DNA of 35,552 nt. Source: Zoogloea ramigera. GTDB lineage: Bacteria; Pseudomonadota; Gammaproteobacteria; Burkholderiales; Rhodocyclaceae. Below are positions 21,280 through 28,901 of the stretch, one piece after another. The position numbers and the translations under genes were made by a program. Location: the NCBI RefSeq assembly GCF_006539865.1, contig NZ_BJNV01000052.1, positions 1 to 35,552 of the forward strand, in the 5' to 3' direction. How positions within the stretch are numbered: the first letter of the stretch is position 1; each line of letters starts with the position of its first letter. The notes under the pieces are model-generated. The model did not search any database, was not told the DNA's origin, and saw only the letters and a list, made by a program, of their open reading frames with translations.

Positions 21280-21303
21280 AAAACGCCCGCGCGAGGCGGG
21301 CGT
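21280..21303 (-). terminator. Terminator of dsbC
   Basis: ACGCCCGC (21283-21290) pairs perfectly with GCGGGCGT (21296-21303) around a five-base loop. On the minus strand the stem is followed by TTTT, so it serves dsbC; on the plus strand it may also slow transcription from the EAL gene. Confidence 0.75.
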
Positions 21304-21326
21304 CGGTGAAGCAGGTGGGTGCGAGC

Positions 21327-22055
21327 TTACTTGCCGGCAGCCTGGCTCATTGCCTGCTCCAGCTGGGCGAGGGGCACGGCGCCGGGCAGGCGGTTACCGT
21401 CGGCGGTGAAGATCGTCGGGGTGCCGGTGACCTTGATCTTCTGGCCGAGGGCCACGTTCTTGTCGATGGCGCTGGTGTCGCAGCCGGCCGCCGCGGCCGC
21501 CGGTGCCTTGCCGCCGACCATCCAGTCGTTCCAGGCAGCGGCCTTGTCCTTGGCGCACCAGATGTTCTTCGACTTCTCGGTGGAGTCGGGGCTCAGGATG
21601 GGGTACAGGAAAGTGTAAACCGTGGCGTCCTTGAGGCTTTGCAGGTCTTTGGCGAGCCGCTTGCAGTAGCCGCAGTTGGGATCTTCGAAGCTGGCGATGA
21701 CGCGCTTGCCGTTGCCGCGCACCTGCTTGATGGCCTGGTCGAGGGGCAGGGTGGCGAAGTCGATCTTCATCAGCTGCAGCATGCGCGCCTGGGTGACGTT
21801 CTTGCGTGTCTTGGCGTCGATGATGTTGCCGTCGATGATGAAGCTGGCGCTGGCGTCGGTGTAGAGCAGCTCGCCGGATTTCAGCACGACCTCGAACAGC
21901 CCGCCATACGGCGTTTTCTTGACGCTTTCGACGGCGGGTGCGTTGAGGAAGCTCTCCAGGTTTTTCTTGACCTTGGCCTCGTCGTCGGCTGCGTGGGTGA
22001 GGCCGGCGGTGAGAAGGAGGGTGACGAGCAGCGAACGCACGAAGGGGAATTTCAT
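21327..22055 (-). CDS. dsbC: Thiol:disulfide interchange protein DsbC
   Basis: DsbC is a periplasmic disulfide isomerase kept reduced by DsbD. The 242-aa precursor has a signal peptide (KFPFVRSLLVTLLLTAGLTHA, cleavage after residue 22), an N-terminal dimerisation domain (YGGLFEVVLKSGELLYTD), a linker helix, and a thioredoxin domain with the active site CGYC (128-131), a structural cysteine pair (WCAKD and AGCDTS) and the cis-Pro loop TGTPTIF. Length is close to E. coli DsbC. It follows the UbiH-type gene on the same strand after a 121-bp gap with an inverted repeat, so it may have its own promoter. Confidence 0.95.
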   Translation of the reverse strand: MKFPFVRSLLVTLLLTAGLTHAADDEAKVKKNLESFLNAPAVESVKKTPYGGLFEVVLKSGELLYTDASASFIIDGNIIDAKTRKNVTQARMLQLMKIDFATLPLDQAIKQVRGNGKRVIASFEDPNCGYCKRLAKDLQSLKDATVYTFLYPILSPDSTEKSKNIWCAKDKAAAWNDWMVGGKAPAAAAAGCDTSAIDKNVALGQKIKVTGTPTIFTADGNRLPGAVPLAQLEQAMSQAAGK

Positions 22056-22098
22056 CCGGTTCTCCAGGGAACAGCAGGGTTCAGAAATGACAGGGCTT

Positions 22099-22133
22099 TC
22101 AAGGAAACGCAGGGCCGCCCCAAGTTTCCTTGA
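22099..22133. repeat. 10-bp inverted repeat upstream of dsbC
   Basis: TCAAGGAAAC (22099-22108) and GTTTCCTTGA (22124-22133) are perfect inverted copies separated by 15 bases, followed by a GC-rich stretch that can itself fold (GGGCTG with CAGCCC, near 22148-22169). It lies between the UbiH-type stop and the dsbC start. It may be a terminator-like structure or an operator; no T-run follows. Confidence 0.55.
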
Positions 22134-22176
22134 CCCCCACGGGGGGCGGGCTGGGCGGAGCTCAGCCCTGGGGGCG

Positions 22177-23340
22177 CTAGAAGCGGCCCGCGATCGCGTA
22201 GCGGATCAACGCGTTGCGTAGGACAGGCAGGCGGTTGGTGAGGTTCAAGCCCAGGTTGCGCAGGCCCGACAGCAGCGGGTCGGCGGGCTTGAACAGGCGG
22301 TTGAGGCCGTGGGTGGTGTATTGCAGCAGTGCGGTTTCCTCGGCGCGGGCGCGGGCGTAGCCACGCAGCACCTGCAGCTCGCCCGGGTCGCGCCAGGCGG
22401 GCAGGCCGGTAAGCTGCCCGGCGAGTGCCCGGGCGTCCTGATAGCCCAGGTTGATGCCGTGGCCGGAGAGCGGGTGGATCGCGTGGGCGGCGTCGCCGAT
22501 CAGCGCGAGACGCGGCTGAACGACGGCCTCGACGCGCATCAGGCGCAGCGCGAAGGCCGCGGCGGGGGTGACGAGCTCGAGCTTGCCGAGACGCTCGCCA
22601 CCGGCTTCGGCGACCCGCGCGCAGAGGGCTTCGGGCGGCAGCGCGACGAGCTCGTCGGCGAGGGTGTCGGGGGCCGACCAGACTATCGACATCTGCTGGT
22701 CGGGCAGCGGCAGGTAGGCCAGCACGCCATCCTTGCGGAACCATTGGAAGGCGGTGTTGCGGTGGGGTTTTTCGCAGCGGAAGTTGGCGACCACGCCCTT
22801 TTCGTCGTAGGGCGTGTTGCGGGCGCCGATGCCGGCCGCCTGGCGTACCCACGAGTCGCGGCCGTCGGCGGCCACCACCAGGCGCGCCTCGATGCGCCGA
22901 CCGTCGGCGAGGGTCAGCCGGGCGGCGTGGTCGTCGATGGCGAGGGCGGCGGGGGCGGCGGGGCAGACCAGCGTCACATTGTGCTGGCGCTTTACCGTCT
23001 CCCACAGCTCCTGCTGCATCAGGCTGGATTCGACGATCCAGGCCAGCTCGCGCAGGCCGCTGTCGTAGGCCGAAAAATCGAGCTGCCCGCCGGCGTCGCC
23101 GTGGATCTCCATATCGTAGACCGGCGCCATCCGGGCCGCGTCGAGGTGCTGCCAGATGCCGATGCCGCTCAGGAACTCCACGTTGGTCGGGCTGATCGCA
23201 TAGATGCGCGGGTCCCAGCCGGCCGGCCGGGCCGGGGGACGGGCTTCCACGATGCCGACCTTCAGATTGCTGCCGCGCAGGGCAGCCGCCAGGGCGGCAC
23301 CGGCAAGCCCGGCACCGACAACGAGTACATCGAATTTCAT
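22177..23340 (-). CDS. UbiH/UbiF/UbiM-family FAD-dependent ubiquinone hydroxylase
   Basis: This 387-aa flavoprotein monooxygenase hydroxylates the ubiquinone ring in its family. It shows an N-terminal dinucleotide fold VLVVGAGLAGAALAAAL (residues 5-21), RIYAISPTN (substrate/FAD region), the VVAADGRDSWVR motif of group A hydroxylases, and GDAAHAIHPLSGHGINLGYQDA, the second FAD motif. Which ring position it modifies (C5 for UbiI, C1 for UbiH, C6 for UbiF, or several for UbiM) cannot be decided from sequence alone. ATG 23338-23340 has AGGAG eight bases upstream. Neighbours are dsbC downstream and the glycine-zipper lipoprotein gene upstream, all on the minus strand. Confidence 0.9.
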   Translation of the reverse strand: MKFDVLVVGAGLAGAALAAALRGSNLKVGIVEARPPARPAGWDPRIYAISPTNVEFLSGIGIWQHLDAARMAPVYDMEIHGDAGGQLDFSAYDSGLRELAWIVESSLMQQELWETVKRQHNVTLVCPAAPAALAIDDHAARLTLADGRRIEARLVVAADGRDSWVRQAAGIGARNTPYDEKGVVANFRCEKPHRNTAFQWFRKDGVLAYLPLPDQQMSIVWSAPDTLADELVALPPEALCARVAEAGGERLGKLELVTPAAAFALRLMRVEAVVQPRLALIGDAAHAIHPLSGHGINLGYQDARALAGQLTGLPAWRDPGELQVLRGYARARAEETALLQYTTHGLNRLFKPADPLLSGLRNLGLNLTNRLPVLRNALIRYAIAGRF

Positions 23341-23414
23341 GGGCAGATCTCCTGCGCCGGGATTGTGCCGCAGGGCGCAGGGGAAGTCACCCGCAATGCT
23401 TGCCGCGGCCGGCC

Positions 23415-23915
23415 TCAGCGCGGTGGCGGGGGCGGGGGCGGATAGTGATAGGGGCTGCCGGCGGCAGGTGGGGCCGGCTGCCGGTAGCCGTAGCCGCTGC
23501 CGGGCAGCTGGTTGCCCTTGGCGTACATGCACTGCTGGTAGGCGATGTCGTAGCGGCGCTGGGCTTCGGCGCCGGCGTAGGCGGCGTTGGATGTGCCAGA
23601 CGCGGTGCCGGCGACCATGCCGACCGCAGCGCCGGTGGCCGCACCCCGGTTGCCGCCCGTGAGGGTGCCCGCCGCGGCGCCGATGGCGGTGCCCACCGCG
23701 GCGCTGCCGACCAGGTTTTCAGCGGCCCGGTCGGTCGTGTTCATCCCGATCGACTGCCCGGCGAAGGCGCGGCACTGGCGATCTTCCTGCACGAAGACCT
23801 CGAAGGGCTTGCCCGGCGCTGGCATCACGGCCACCCGCGGGCCGCTGGGCAGGCTGGCGCAGCCAGCGAGCAGCGTGAGGGGGATGAGCAGATGGACCTT
23901 GCTGGCGATTTTCAT
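23415..23915 (-). CDS. Glycine-zipper lipoprotein
   Basis: The 166-aa precursor has a lipoprotein signal with lipobox LLAGC (Cys19), a conserved block FVQEDRQCRAFAGQS (about 40-55), a glycine/alanine zipper of repeated GxxxG spacing (about 66-110, GSAAVGTAIGAAAGTLTGG and following), then YDIAYQQCMYAKGNQ and a Pro/Tyr-rich tail ending in eight prolines. Two Cys (QC and QQC) may pair in the periplasm. Glycine-zipper proteins of this type insert in or attach to the outer membrane; the role is unknown. ATG overlaps the stop of the upstream gene (ATGA), so the pair is probably co-translated. Confidence 0.82.
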   Translation of the reverse strand: MKIASKVHLLIPLTLLAGCASLPSGPRVAVMPAPGKPFEVFVQEDRQCRAFAGQSIGMNTTDRAAENLVGSAAVGTAIGAAAGTLTGGNRGAATGAAVGMVAGTASGTSNAAYAGAEAQRRYDIAYQQCMYAKGNQLPGSGYGYRQPAPPAAGSPYHYPPPPPPPR

Positions 23916-24544
23916 GGTTGCCTGTCTCCAGACGGTTGCGTGCCCTCGGGCGGGGTGGCGGCGACGGCTCTCCAGCCTTCGGGGCAGCTTGGTACATAAG
24001 GGTAGTAGCCCCGGGCGCTGTCGCAGTAATACCAGCTCTGTTGCCCGGCGCTGTTGTTGCGGGTGTTGCCGGGCGGGGTCGCCGGGATCTGGCGCCAGCC
24101 CTCCGGGCAGCTCTGGGCGTAGGGGTAATAGGCCTGGGCGCTGTCGCAGTAGTACCAGTTTTCGGTGTTGGTCTGCGGGGCCGGCTGCACGACGATGGGC
24201 TCGGACGGCGCGGGCTGCACGACCACCGGCTGGGGGTAGAACAGCCAGCTTGCACCGGCCACCCACCACCAGCCCCAGATTCCGTCATGACGGCCGTGGT
24301 ACCAGTAGCCCGGCCCCGCGCCCGGGCCGTGAAAGCGCACCGCGGGGCCAGGCGCATGGATCCTGACGGCCGGGCCAGGTGCGTGAAACTGCGGCCCCGG
24401 TGCGCGGTACGGCTGCACGCGTGGAGCGCCGCCGAAACCGCCTCGGCCGGGCCCGGGTCGGTCGGCCGCGGCGGGGAGGGCGGCGAGGGTGCTGGCCGCC
24501 GCCAGTGCGGCCAGCAGGGCAGGGTGGGCGGATCGGATGGCCAT
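23912..24544 (-). CDS. Secreted protein with duplicated WYYCDS...SCPEGW motif
   Basis: The 210-aa precursor has a signal peptide (cleavage near residue 27, AAADRPG), a Gly/Pro/His-rich region with repeated HAPGPAVR-type units (about 45-75), a Trp-rich hydrophobic segment IWGWWWVAGASWLFYP (about 89-104), a Pro/Val linker, and two copies of a roughly 30-residue motif WYYCDSA-x2-YYPY-x2-SCPEGWR (about 129-158 and 170-199). Each copy has two Cys, probably a disulfide. Proteins with such motifs occur in proteobacterial envelopes without a known function. AGGAG lies seven bases before ATG 24542-24544. It is the first gene of a two-gene unit with the glycine-zipper lipoprotein. Confidence 0.8.
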   Translation of the reverse strand: MAIRSAHPALLAALAAASTLAALPAAADRPGPGRGGFGGAPRVQPYRAPGPQFHAPGPAVRIHAPGPAVRFHGPGAGPGYWYHGRHDGIWGWWWVAGASWLFYPQPVVVQPAPSEPIVVQPAPQTNTENWYYCDSAQAYYPYAQSCPEGWRQIPATPPGNTRNNSAGQQSWYYCDSARGYYPYVPSCPEGWRAVAATPPEGTQPSGDRQP

Positions 24545-24744
24545 GGCAAGCTCCTTTCAGTGATGGGTGGATTGCAGCACTGCGGCGACCGGGCTGCATG
24601 GCGGGGCGCAGGGCACGCGTAAGCGGATGCGACAGGGCTGGCTTTTTGAAAGATTCGATTACATTTGCACATCGGGGGCTGCAGGCCGTGACGCAGGTCG
24701 GCGCGATCGCCGCCTGCGGCCGGGCACGGAAGGCGCGAAGCCGT

Positions 24745-24750
24745 TATACT
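24745..24750 (+). promoter_or_regulatory. -10 element of rnpB
   Basis: TATACT lies seven bases before the predicted 5' end of the RNase P RNA, the right spacing for a sigma-70 start at about 24758. A -35 match is not obvious in the GC-rich DNA 17 bases upstream. Confidence 0.65.
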
Positions 24751-24757
24751 GCGCGCC

Positions 24758-25145
24758 GGGAAGTTCGCCAGGCAATCGCGTTACGTTCGCGTAGCGAGGA
24801 AAGTCCGGGCCCCGCAGAGCAGGATGCCGGCTAACGGCCGGGCGCCATAGCCTTCGGGTGAAAGCGACGGAAAGTGCAACAGAGAGCAGACCGCCGATGG
24901 CTCTTCGGAGATCAGGCAAGGGTGAAACGGTGGGGTAAGAGCCCACCGCGGCACTGGTGACAGTGACGGCACGGTAAACCCCATCCGGGGCAAGGCCAAA
25001 TAGGGGGACGTCGACGCTGCTCGCGGAGTCCCCGGGTAGGCTGCTTGAGCGGCGTGGCAACACGTCGTCCAGAGGAATGATTGCCCGGCGTGCTGGTTTT
25101 CGGATCGGCCCGCTCGACAGAACCCGGCTTATCGGCGAGCTTCCC
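24758..25145 (+). ncRNA. rnpB: RNase P RNA, bacterial class A
   Basis: This is the catalytic RNA that trims tRNA 5' leaders. Diagnostic conserved segments are present in order: GAGGAAAGTCCGGGC near 24797 (P4 5' strand region), ACAGAGAGCAGACCGCC, GGCAAGGGTGAAACGGT, GGTAAGAGCCCACCG, GTAAACCCCATCC, CAGAGGAATGATTGCC near 25070-25085 and ACAGAACCCGGCTTA close to the 3' end. The ends are set by helix P1, where GGGAAGTTCGCC (24758-24769) pairs with GGCGAGCTTCCC (25134-25145) with one G-U pair. The length of about 388 nt fits a type A molecule. A T-rich tract follows. Confidence 0.95.
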
Positions 25146-25180
25146 TTTTCTTCTTTGATTTTTCGTTTTCGCCCTATTTT

Positions 25181-25205
25181 CCCCCACGCCCGTGGGGCGT
25201 GGGGG
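25181..25205. other. Strong hairpin downstream of rnpB
   Basis: CCCCCACGCCC (25181-25191) is perfectly complementary to GGGCGTGGGGG (25195-25205) around GTG. The T-rich stretch lies before it rather than after it, so on the plus strand it is not a standard intrinsic terminator; it may still block or process rnpB read-through. Confidence 0.6.
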
Positions 25206-25410
25206 CGTGCCAAATCGCTAAAATCACGTTTTTTGACATTGCTCGGTCTTGCCCGGCGATGCCCCCCTTTTGCCGCTCGCCGACGCTTTGCGAATTGAGC
25301 TTCAACTTTCGCAATCTTCTGTATCGGCGTTGATTTATAAGCGGATTTCCAGAATCCCGGCTGTCGCCCCTAAGTGCTTGTGCGCAAAAGGGATTTGCCC
25401 TTGGCTCGGC

Positions 25411-25439
25411 TTGACCGGGTATTCCTTTTGTTCTAAAGT
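25411..25439 (+). promoter_or_regulatory. Sigma-70 promoter of the dcw cluster (Pmra)
   Basis: TTGACC (25411-25416) and TAAAGT (25434-25439) are separated by exactly 17 bases. The promoter is 70 bases upstream of mraZ, and its -10 box runs into the first MraZ box, so MraZ binding should block RNA polymerase. Confidence 0.75.
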
Positions 25440-25472
25440 GGGACGAAGTGGGCGAAAGTGGGAAAAAGTGAG
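25437..25472 (+). promoter_or_regulatory. MraZ operator, tandem TGGG boxes
   Basis: AGTGGG repeats at exactly 10-bp intervals (TGGG at 25439, 25449 and 25459), with a fourth degenerate TGAG at 25469. MraZ is known to bind TGGGN repeats separated by five bases in front of its own gene, so this is the expected autoregulatory site. Confidence 0.88.
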
Positions 25473-25509
25473 TTTTTCTGGCTCGTTCGGGTGAAGAAGT
25501 GGGGGAAGC

Positions 25510-25956
25510 ATGTTTCAAGGCGCAGCCGCGCTCAGTCTCGATGCGAAGGGTCGCCTGGCGATTCCTGCGCGGCACCGGGACGCGCTCGCAAAGCTGGCCG
25601 GAAGCACGCTGGTCCTGACCGCTCATCCCCATCGTTGTCTCCTCATCTATCCCGCTCCAGCCTGGGATCCAATCCGCGACAAAGTGCTTGCGGGCTCCAG
25701 TCTCGAACAACATTCGGCGCTGCTGAAGCGTCTCCTCGTGGGTTTTGCCCGCGACGAGGAGATGGATTCGGCGGGCCGCGTGCTGATCGCGCCAGAGCTC
25801 CGCAACTTCGCACAGCTTGAAAAACAGGTGCATCTGGTGGGGCAGGGCGATCACTTCGAACTCTGGTCGGATGCCGGCTGGCAAAAGCAGCAGGAGGCGA
25901 TCTTCGCCCTCGGGGCTGAGCTTCTGCCCGCCGGTTGGGAAAACCTGCCGCTGTGA
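25510..25956 (+). CDS. mraZ: Transcriptional regulator MraZ
   Basis: MraZ is a ring-forming DNA-binding protein that represses the dcw promoter. The 148-aa product has two SpoVT/AbrB-like swapped-hairpin domains with the double DxxGR signature: [14 protein letters not shown] (10-23) and [14 protein letters not shown] (about 85-98). A GGGGGAAGC site precedes ATG 25510. Its own operator lies just upstream, and its TGA overlaps the GTG start of rsmH, so it is the first gene of a long co-transcribed run. Confidence 0.95.
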   Translation: MFQGAAALSLDAKGRLAIPARHRDALAKLAGSTLVLTAHPHRCLLIYPAPAWDPIRDKVLAGSSLEQHSALLKRLLVGFARDEEMDSAGRVLIAPELRNFAQLEKQVHLVGQGDHFELWSDAGWQKQQEAIFALGAELLPAGWENLPL

Positions 25957-26882
25957 GCGCGACTCCGCATATCACGGTGCTGCTGAAAGAGGCAGTCGAG
26001 GCGCTGGCCATCAAGCCGGCGGGTATTTACGTGGACGGAACCTTCGGCCGCGGCGGGCACAGCCGTGCGGTGCTGGCGCAGCTGGGGCCAGAGGGCCGGC
26101 TGATCGCCTTCGACCGCGATCCGGTGGCGGTTGCGGCGGGCCGGGAAATCAAGGATCCACGTTTCGAGCTGGTGCACGCGCCGTTCTCGGACTTCGCCGA
26201 GGCGCTGGCGGAACGTGGGGTGGAAAAGGTCGACGGCGTCCTGCTGGATCTGGGGGTTTCCTCGCCCCAGCTGGACGAAGCGGAGCGGGGCATGAGCTTC
26301 CGCTTCGACGCGCCGCTCGACATGCGAATGGATACAACCCGCGGTCTGACTGCGGCAGAGTGGCTGGCGGAAGCGCCGGTCGCAGATATAACCCGGGTGC
26401 TGAGGGAATACGGTGAAGAACGGTTTGCTTATGAGATTGCAAAGGCGATTGCAGTTGCTCGGACAGGGGGGGCTGTTGCAACCACTGGACAGCTTGCCGC
26501 ACTCGTGGAAAAAACGGTCCGCACACGCGAGCCGGGTCAGCACCCCGCGACGCGCACCTTCCAGGCTCTACGGATTTGCGTCAATCAAGAGCTTGAGGAG
26601 CTGTCGCTAGTCCTGCCGCAGGTGGTAGCAGCCCTGGCGCCGGGAGGCCGTCTGGTGGTGATCAGCTTTCATTCCCTCGAGGACCGCATCGTGAAGCGCT
26701 TCATGCGCGACGCGTCGCGGCCGCCGCAGCTTCCGGCGCGCCTGCCGGTGCGCGCGGCCGACCTGCCCAAGCCCAAGCTGGCCCTGGTGGGCAAGCCGGT
26801 GTGGCCGTCGGACGACGAGGTGGCGGCCAATCCGCGTTCCCGCAGCGCGGTGATGCGGATCGCCGAGCGGACGGAGGACTGA
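25953..26882 (+). CDS. rsmH: 16S rRNA (cytosine(1402)-N(4))-methyltransferase RsmH (MraW)
   Basis: RsmH methylates N4 of C1402 in the 16S rRNA P-site using S-adenosylmethionine. The 309-aa product starts [17 protein letters not shown] and has the SAM motif [15 protein letters not shown] (about 29-43), [24 protein letters not shown], the inserted helical domain, and [17 protein letters not shown] near 240. Start GTG 25953 overlaps the mraZ stop (GTGA); TTG 25935 in the same frame is unnecessary. One base separates its stop from ftsL. Confidence 0.96.
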   Translation: MSATPHITVLLKEAVEALAIKPAGIYVDGTFGRGGHSRAVLAQLGPEGRLIAFDRDPVAVAAGREIKDPRFELVHAPFSDFAEALAERGVEKVDGVLLDLGVSSPQLDEAERGMSFRFDAPLDMRMDTTRGLTAAEWLAEAPVADITRVLREYGEERFAYEIAKAIAVARTGGAVATTGQLAALVEKTVRTREPGQHPATRTFQALRICVNQELEELSLVLPQVVAALAPGGRLVVISFHSLEDRIVKRFMRDASRPPQLPARLPVRAADLPKPKLALVGKPVWPSDDEVAANPRSRSAVMRIAERTED

Positions 26883-26883
26883 C

Positions 26884-27150
26884 ATGGCCCGCCTGACTGG
26901 ATTTCTCGTGATGCTGGTGGTGGCGAGCAGCCTCGGCGTCGTCGCGTCCCAGCATCAGGCCCGCAAGTTGTATACCGCCGTCGAACGCGAGCAGCAGCGC
27001 TCCCGTCAGCTCGAAGTCGAGTGGGGCCAGCTGCAGCTCGAGCAAAGCACCTGGGCGGCTCACGCCCGTATCGAAAAACTCGCTCGCGAGAAACTCGCGA
27101 TGCGCCCACCTCTGCCAGGGCAGATCATCGCCATCGAGGAGCGGCCATGA
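26884..27150 (+). CDS. ftsL: Cell division protein FtsL
   Basis: FtsL is a bitopic protein that joins FtsB and FtsQ and activates FtsWI at the septum. The 88-aa product has a single N-terminal transmembrane helix (about 4-21, LTGFLVMLVVASSLGVVA) and a periplasmic leucine-zipper-like coiled coil (about 25-75), ending in KLAREKLAMRPPLPGQIIAIE, the conserved FtsL end. The cytoplasmic tail is very short. Its position between rsmH and ftsI is diagnostic, because the sequence itself is poorly conserved. Its TGA overlaps the ftsI ATG. Confidence 0.92.
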   Translation: MARLTGFLVMLVVASSLGVVASQHQARKLYTAVEREQQRSRQLEVEWGQLQLEQSTWAAHARIEKLAREKLAMRPPLPGQIIAIEERP

Positions 27151-28901
27151 CCAAGGCCAAGAAGGGCGTCACCTTCAACCACAATCCCCTGCTGCGTTCC
27201 GAGCTGCCAGCCTGGCGGCCGCGCTTCGTGCTGCTGTGCCTGCTCGGCGGCTCGCTCGCGCTGGTGGGCCGGGCGGCCTACCTGCAAGGGGTGAACGACC
27301 AGTTTCTGCAGGCCAAGGGCGAGTCGCGCTACGCCCGCGTGCTCGAGGTGCCCGCCACCCGCGGCAAGATCACCGACCGCCAGGGCGACGTGCTGGCGGT
27401 GTCGTCGCCGGTCAAGTCGATCTGGGCGATCCCGGAAGACGCCCGGCTGAACCCGGGCCAGGTCCGTCAGCTCGCCGGGCTGCTCGAGATGCCGGTCCAG
27501 GAGGTCAATCAGAAGCTGTCGGTCGACAAGGACTTCGTATTCCTGAAACGTCAGGTTTCGCCCGAGCTCGCTGACCGCATCGCGGCCCTCAAGCTGCCGG
27601 GCATCCATGACCAGCGGGAGTACCGCCGTTTCTACCCCGGTGGCGACGTGATGGCCCACGTGGTGGGCTTCACCGGCGTTGACGACAAGGGCCAGGAGGG
27701 CATCGAGCTTGCCTTCGAGGCCGCGCTGGCCGGCAAGCCTGGCTCCCGGCGGGTCGTGAAGGACCGCCGCGGCAACGTGGTCGAGGACGTTCAATCGATC
27801 CGTCTGCCCCAGGATGGCCGTGAGGTGGCGCTGGCCATCGACAACAAGATCCAGTACCTGGCCCACGCCGCGCTCAAGCAGGCCATGCTCGACCACAAGG
27901 CCAAGGCCGGCGGGGTGGTGGTGATCGACGCCAAGAGCGGCGAGGTCCTCGCCCTCGCCAACGCGCCCACCTACAACCCGAACAACCGGGTCAAGCTCAC
28001 CGGCGACCAGTTGCGCAACCGGGCCCTCACCGACACCTACGAGCCCGGCTCGACGATGAAGCCCTTCACCGCCGCGCTGGCGCTCGAAAAGGGCAAGGTC
28101 ACCGCCAACACGATCATCAACTGCGCGCCAGGCCGCATGACCATCGGCAGCGCGACGATCTCCGACGCGCACCCCCACGGGGCCCTGTCGGTCACCCAGG
28201 TGATCCAGAAGTCGTCCAACATCGGGGCCGCCAAGATGGCCCTCAGCTTCCCGCCCGAGACCATGTGGAAGATGTTCGATGATCTCGGTTTCGGCTCCCC
28301 GCTCAAGCTCGGTTTCCCGGGCGAGGTCGGCGGCCGCCTGCGGCCGGCCAAGAACTGGCGCCCCATTGAGCAGGCGACCATGTCCTACGGTCACGGCATG
28401 TCCGTCAACCTCATGCAGATGGCCAACGCTTACCAGGTTTTCGCCCGTGACGGCGACATCGTGCCCCTGTCCCTGTCCCGCGTCGACACGCCGCCGGTGC
28501 ACGGCACCCGGGTGTTTTCGCCCCAGACCGCCCGTGAGGTGCGCCAGATGCTTGAGACCGTGGTGCAGCCCGGCGGCACCGCCCAGCAGGCCAACGTGCC
28601 CGGCTACCGTGTCGGCGGCAAGACCGGTACCTCGATGAAGCTGGTCGGTGGCCACTACGCCAACCGCTACGTGGCCTCCTTCGTGGGGATCGCCCCCATC
28701 TCCGACCCGCGCCTGATCGTTGCGGTGATGATCGACGAGCCCAGCAATGGCAAGCGCTACGGCGGTGAAGTGGCCGCGCCGGTCTTCGCCCAGGTCACTG
28801 GCGGCGCCCTGCGCACCCTCGGGGTGGCGCCGGATGCGCCGCTCAAGCCGCTTCAGGTGGCCCGCGGGGCCGCCGCGCCTGTCGTCCGGGAGGCCATGTG
28901 A
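27147..28901 (+). CDS. ftsI: Peptidoglycan transpeptidase FtsI (penicillin-binding protein 3)
   Basis: FtsI cross-links septal peptidoglycan in complex with FtsW. The 584-aa product has one transmembrane helix (about 26-46), a class B PBP dimerisation domain (TRGKITDRQGDVLA near 71-84) and a transpeptidase domain with all three motifs: STMK with nucleophile Ser302, SSN (356-358) and KTGTS (492-496). The start ATG 27147 overlaps ftsL (ATGA). Its own TGA overlaps the GTG start of murE. Length matches the family. Confidence 0.96.
   Translation: MTKAKKGVTFNHNPLLRSELPAWRPRFVLLCLLGGSLALVGRAAYLQGVNDQFLQAKGESRYARVLEVPATRGKITDRQGDVLAVSSPVKSIWAIPEDARLNPGQVRQLAGLLEMPVQEVNQKLSVDKDFVFLKRQVSPELADRIAALKLPGIHDQREYRRFYPGGDVMAHVVGFTGVDDKGQEGIELAFEAALAGKPGSRRVVKDRRGNVVEDVQSIRLPQDGREVALAIDNKIQYLAHAALKQAMLDHKAKAGGVVVIDAKSGEVLALANAPTYNPNNRVKLTGDQLRNRALTDTYEPGSTMKPFTAALALEKGKVTANTIINCAPGRMTIGSATISDAHPHGALSVTQVIQKSSNIGAAKMALSFPPETMWKMFDDLGFGSPLKLGFPGEVGGRLRPAKNWRPIEQATMSYGHGMSVNLMQMANAYQVFARDGDIVPLSLSRVDTPPVHGTRVFSPQTAREVRQMLETVVQPGGTAQQANVPGYRVGGKTGTSMKLVGGHYANRYVASFVGIAPISDPRLIVAVMIDEPSNGKRYGGEVAAPVFAQVTGGALRTLGVAPDAPLKPLQVARGAAAPVVREAM

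Larger units (their letters stand above)
25146..25509. other. rnpB-mraZ intergenic region
   Basis: The region has no gene. It begins with a T-rich tract (25146-25180) that may end rnpB transcription, then a strong 11-bp-stem hairpin at 25181-25205. The middle part, 25206-25410, shows nothing I recognise. The dcw promoter and MraZ boxes follow. Confidence 0.75.
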
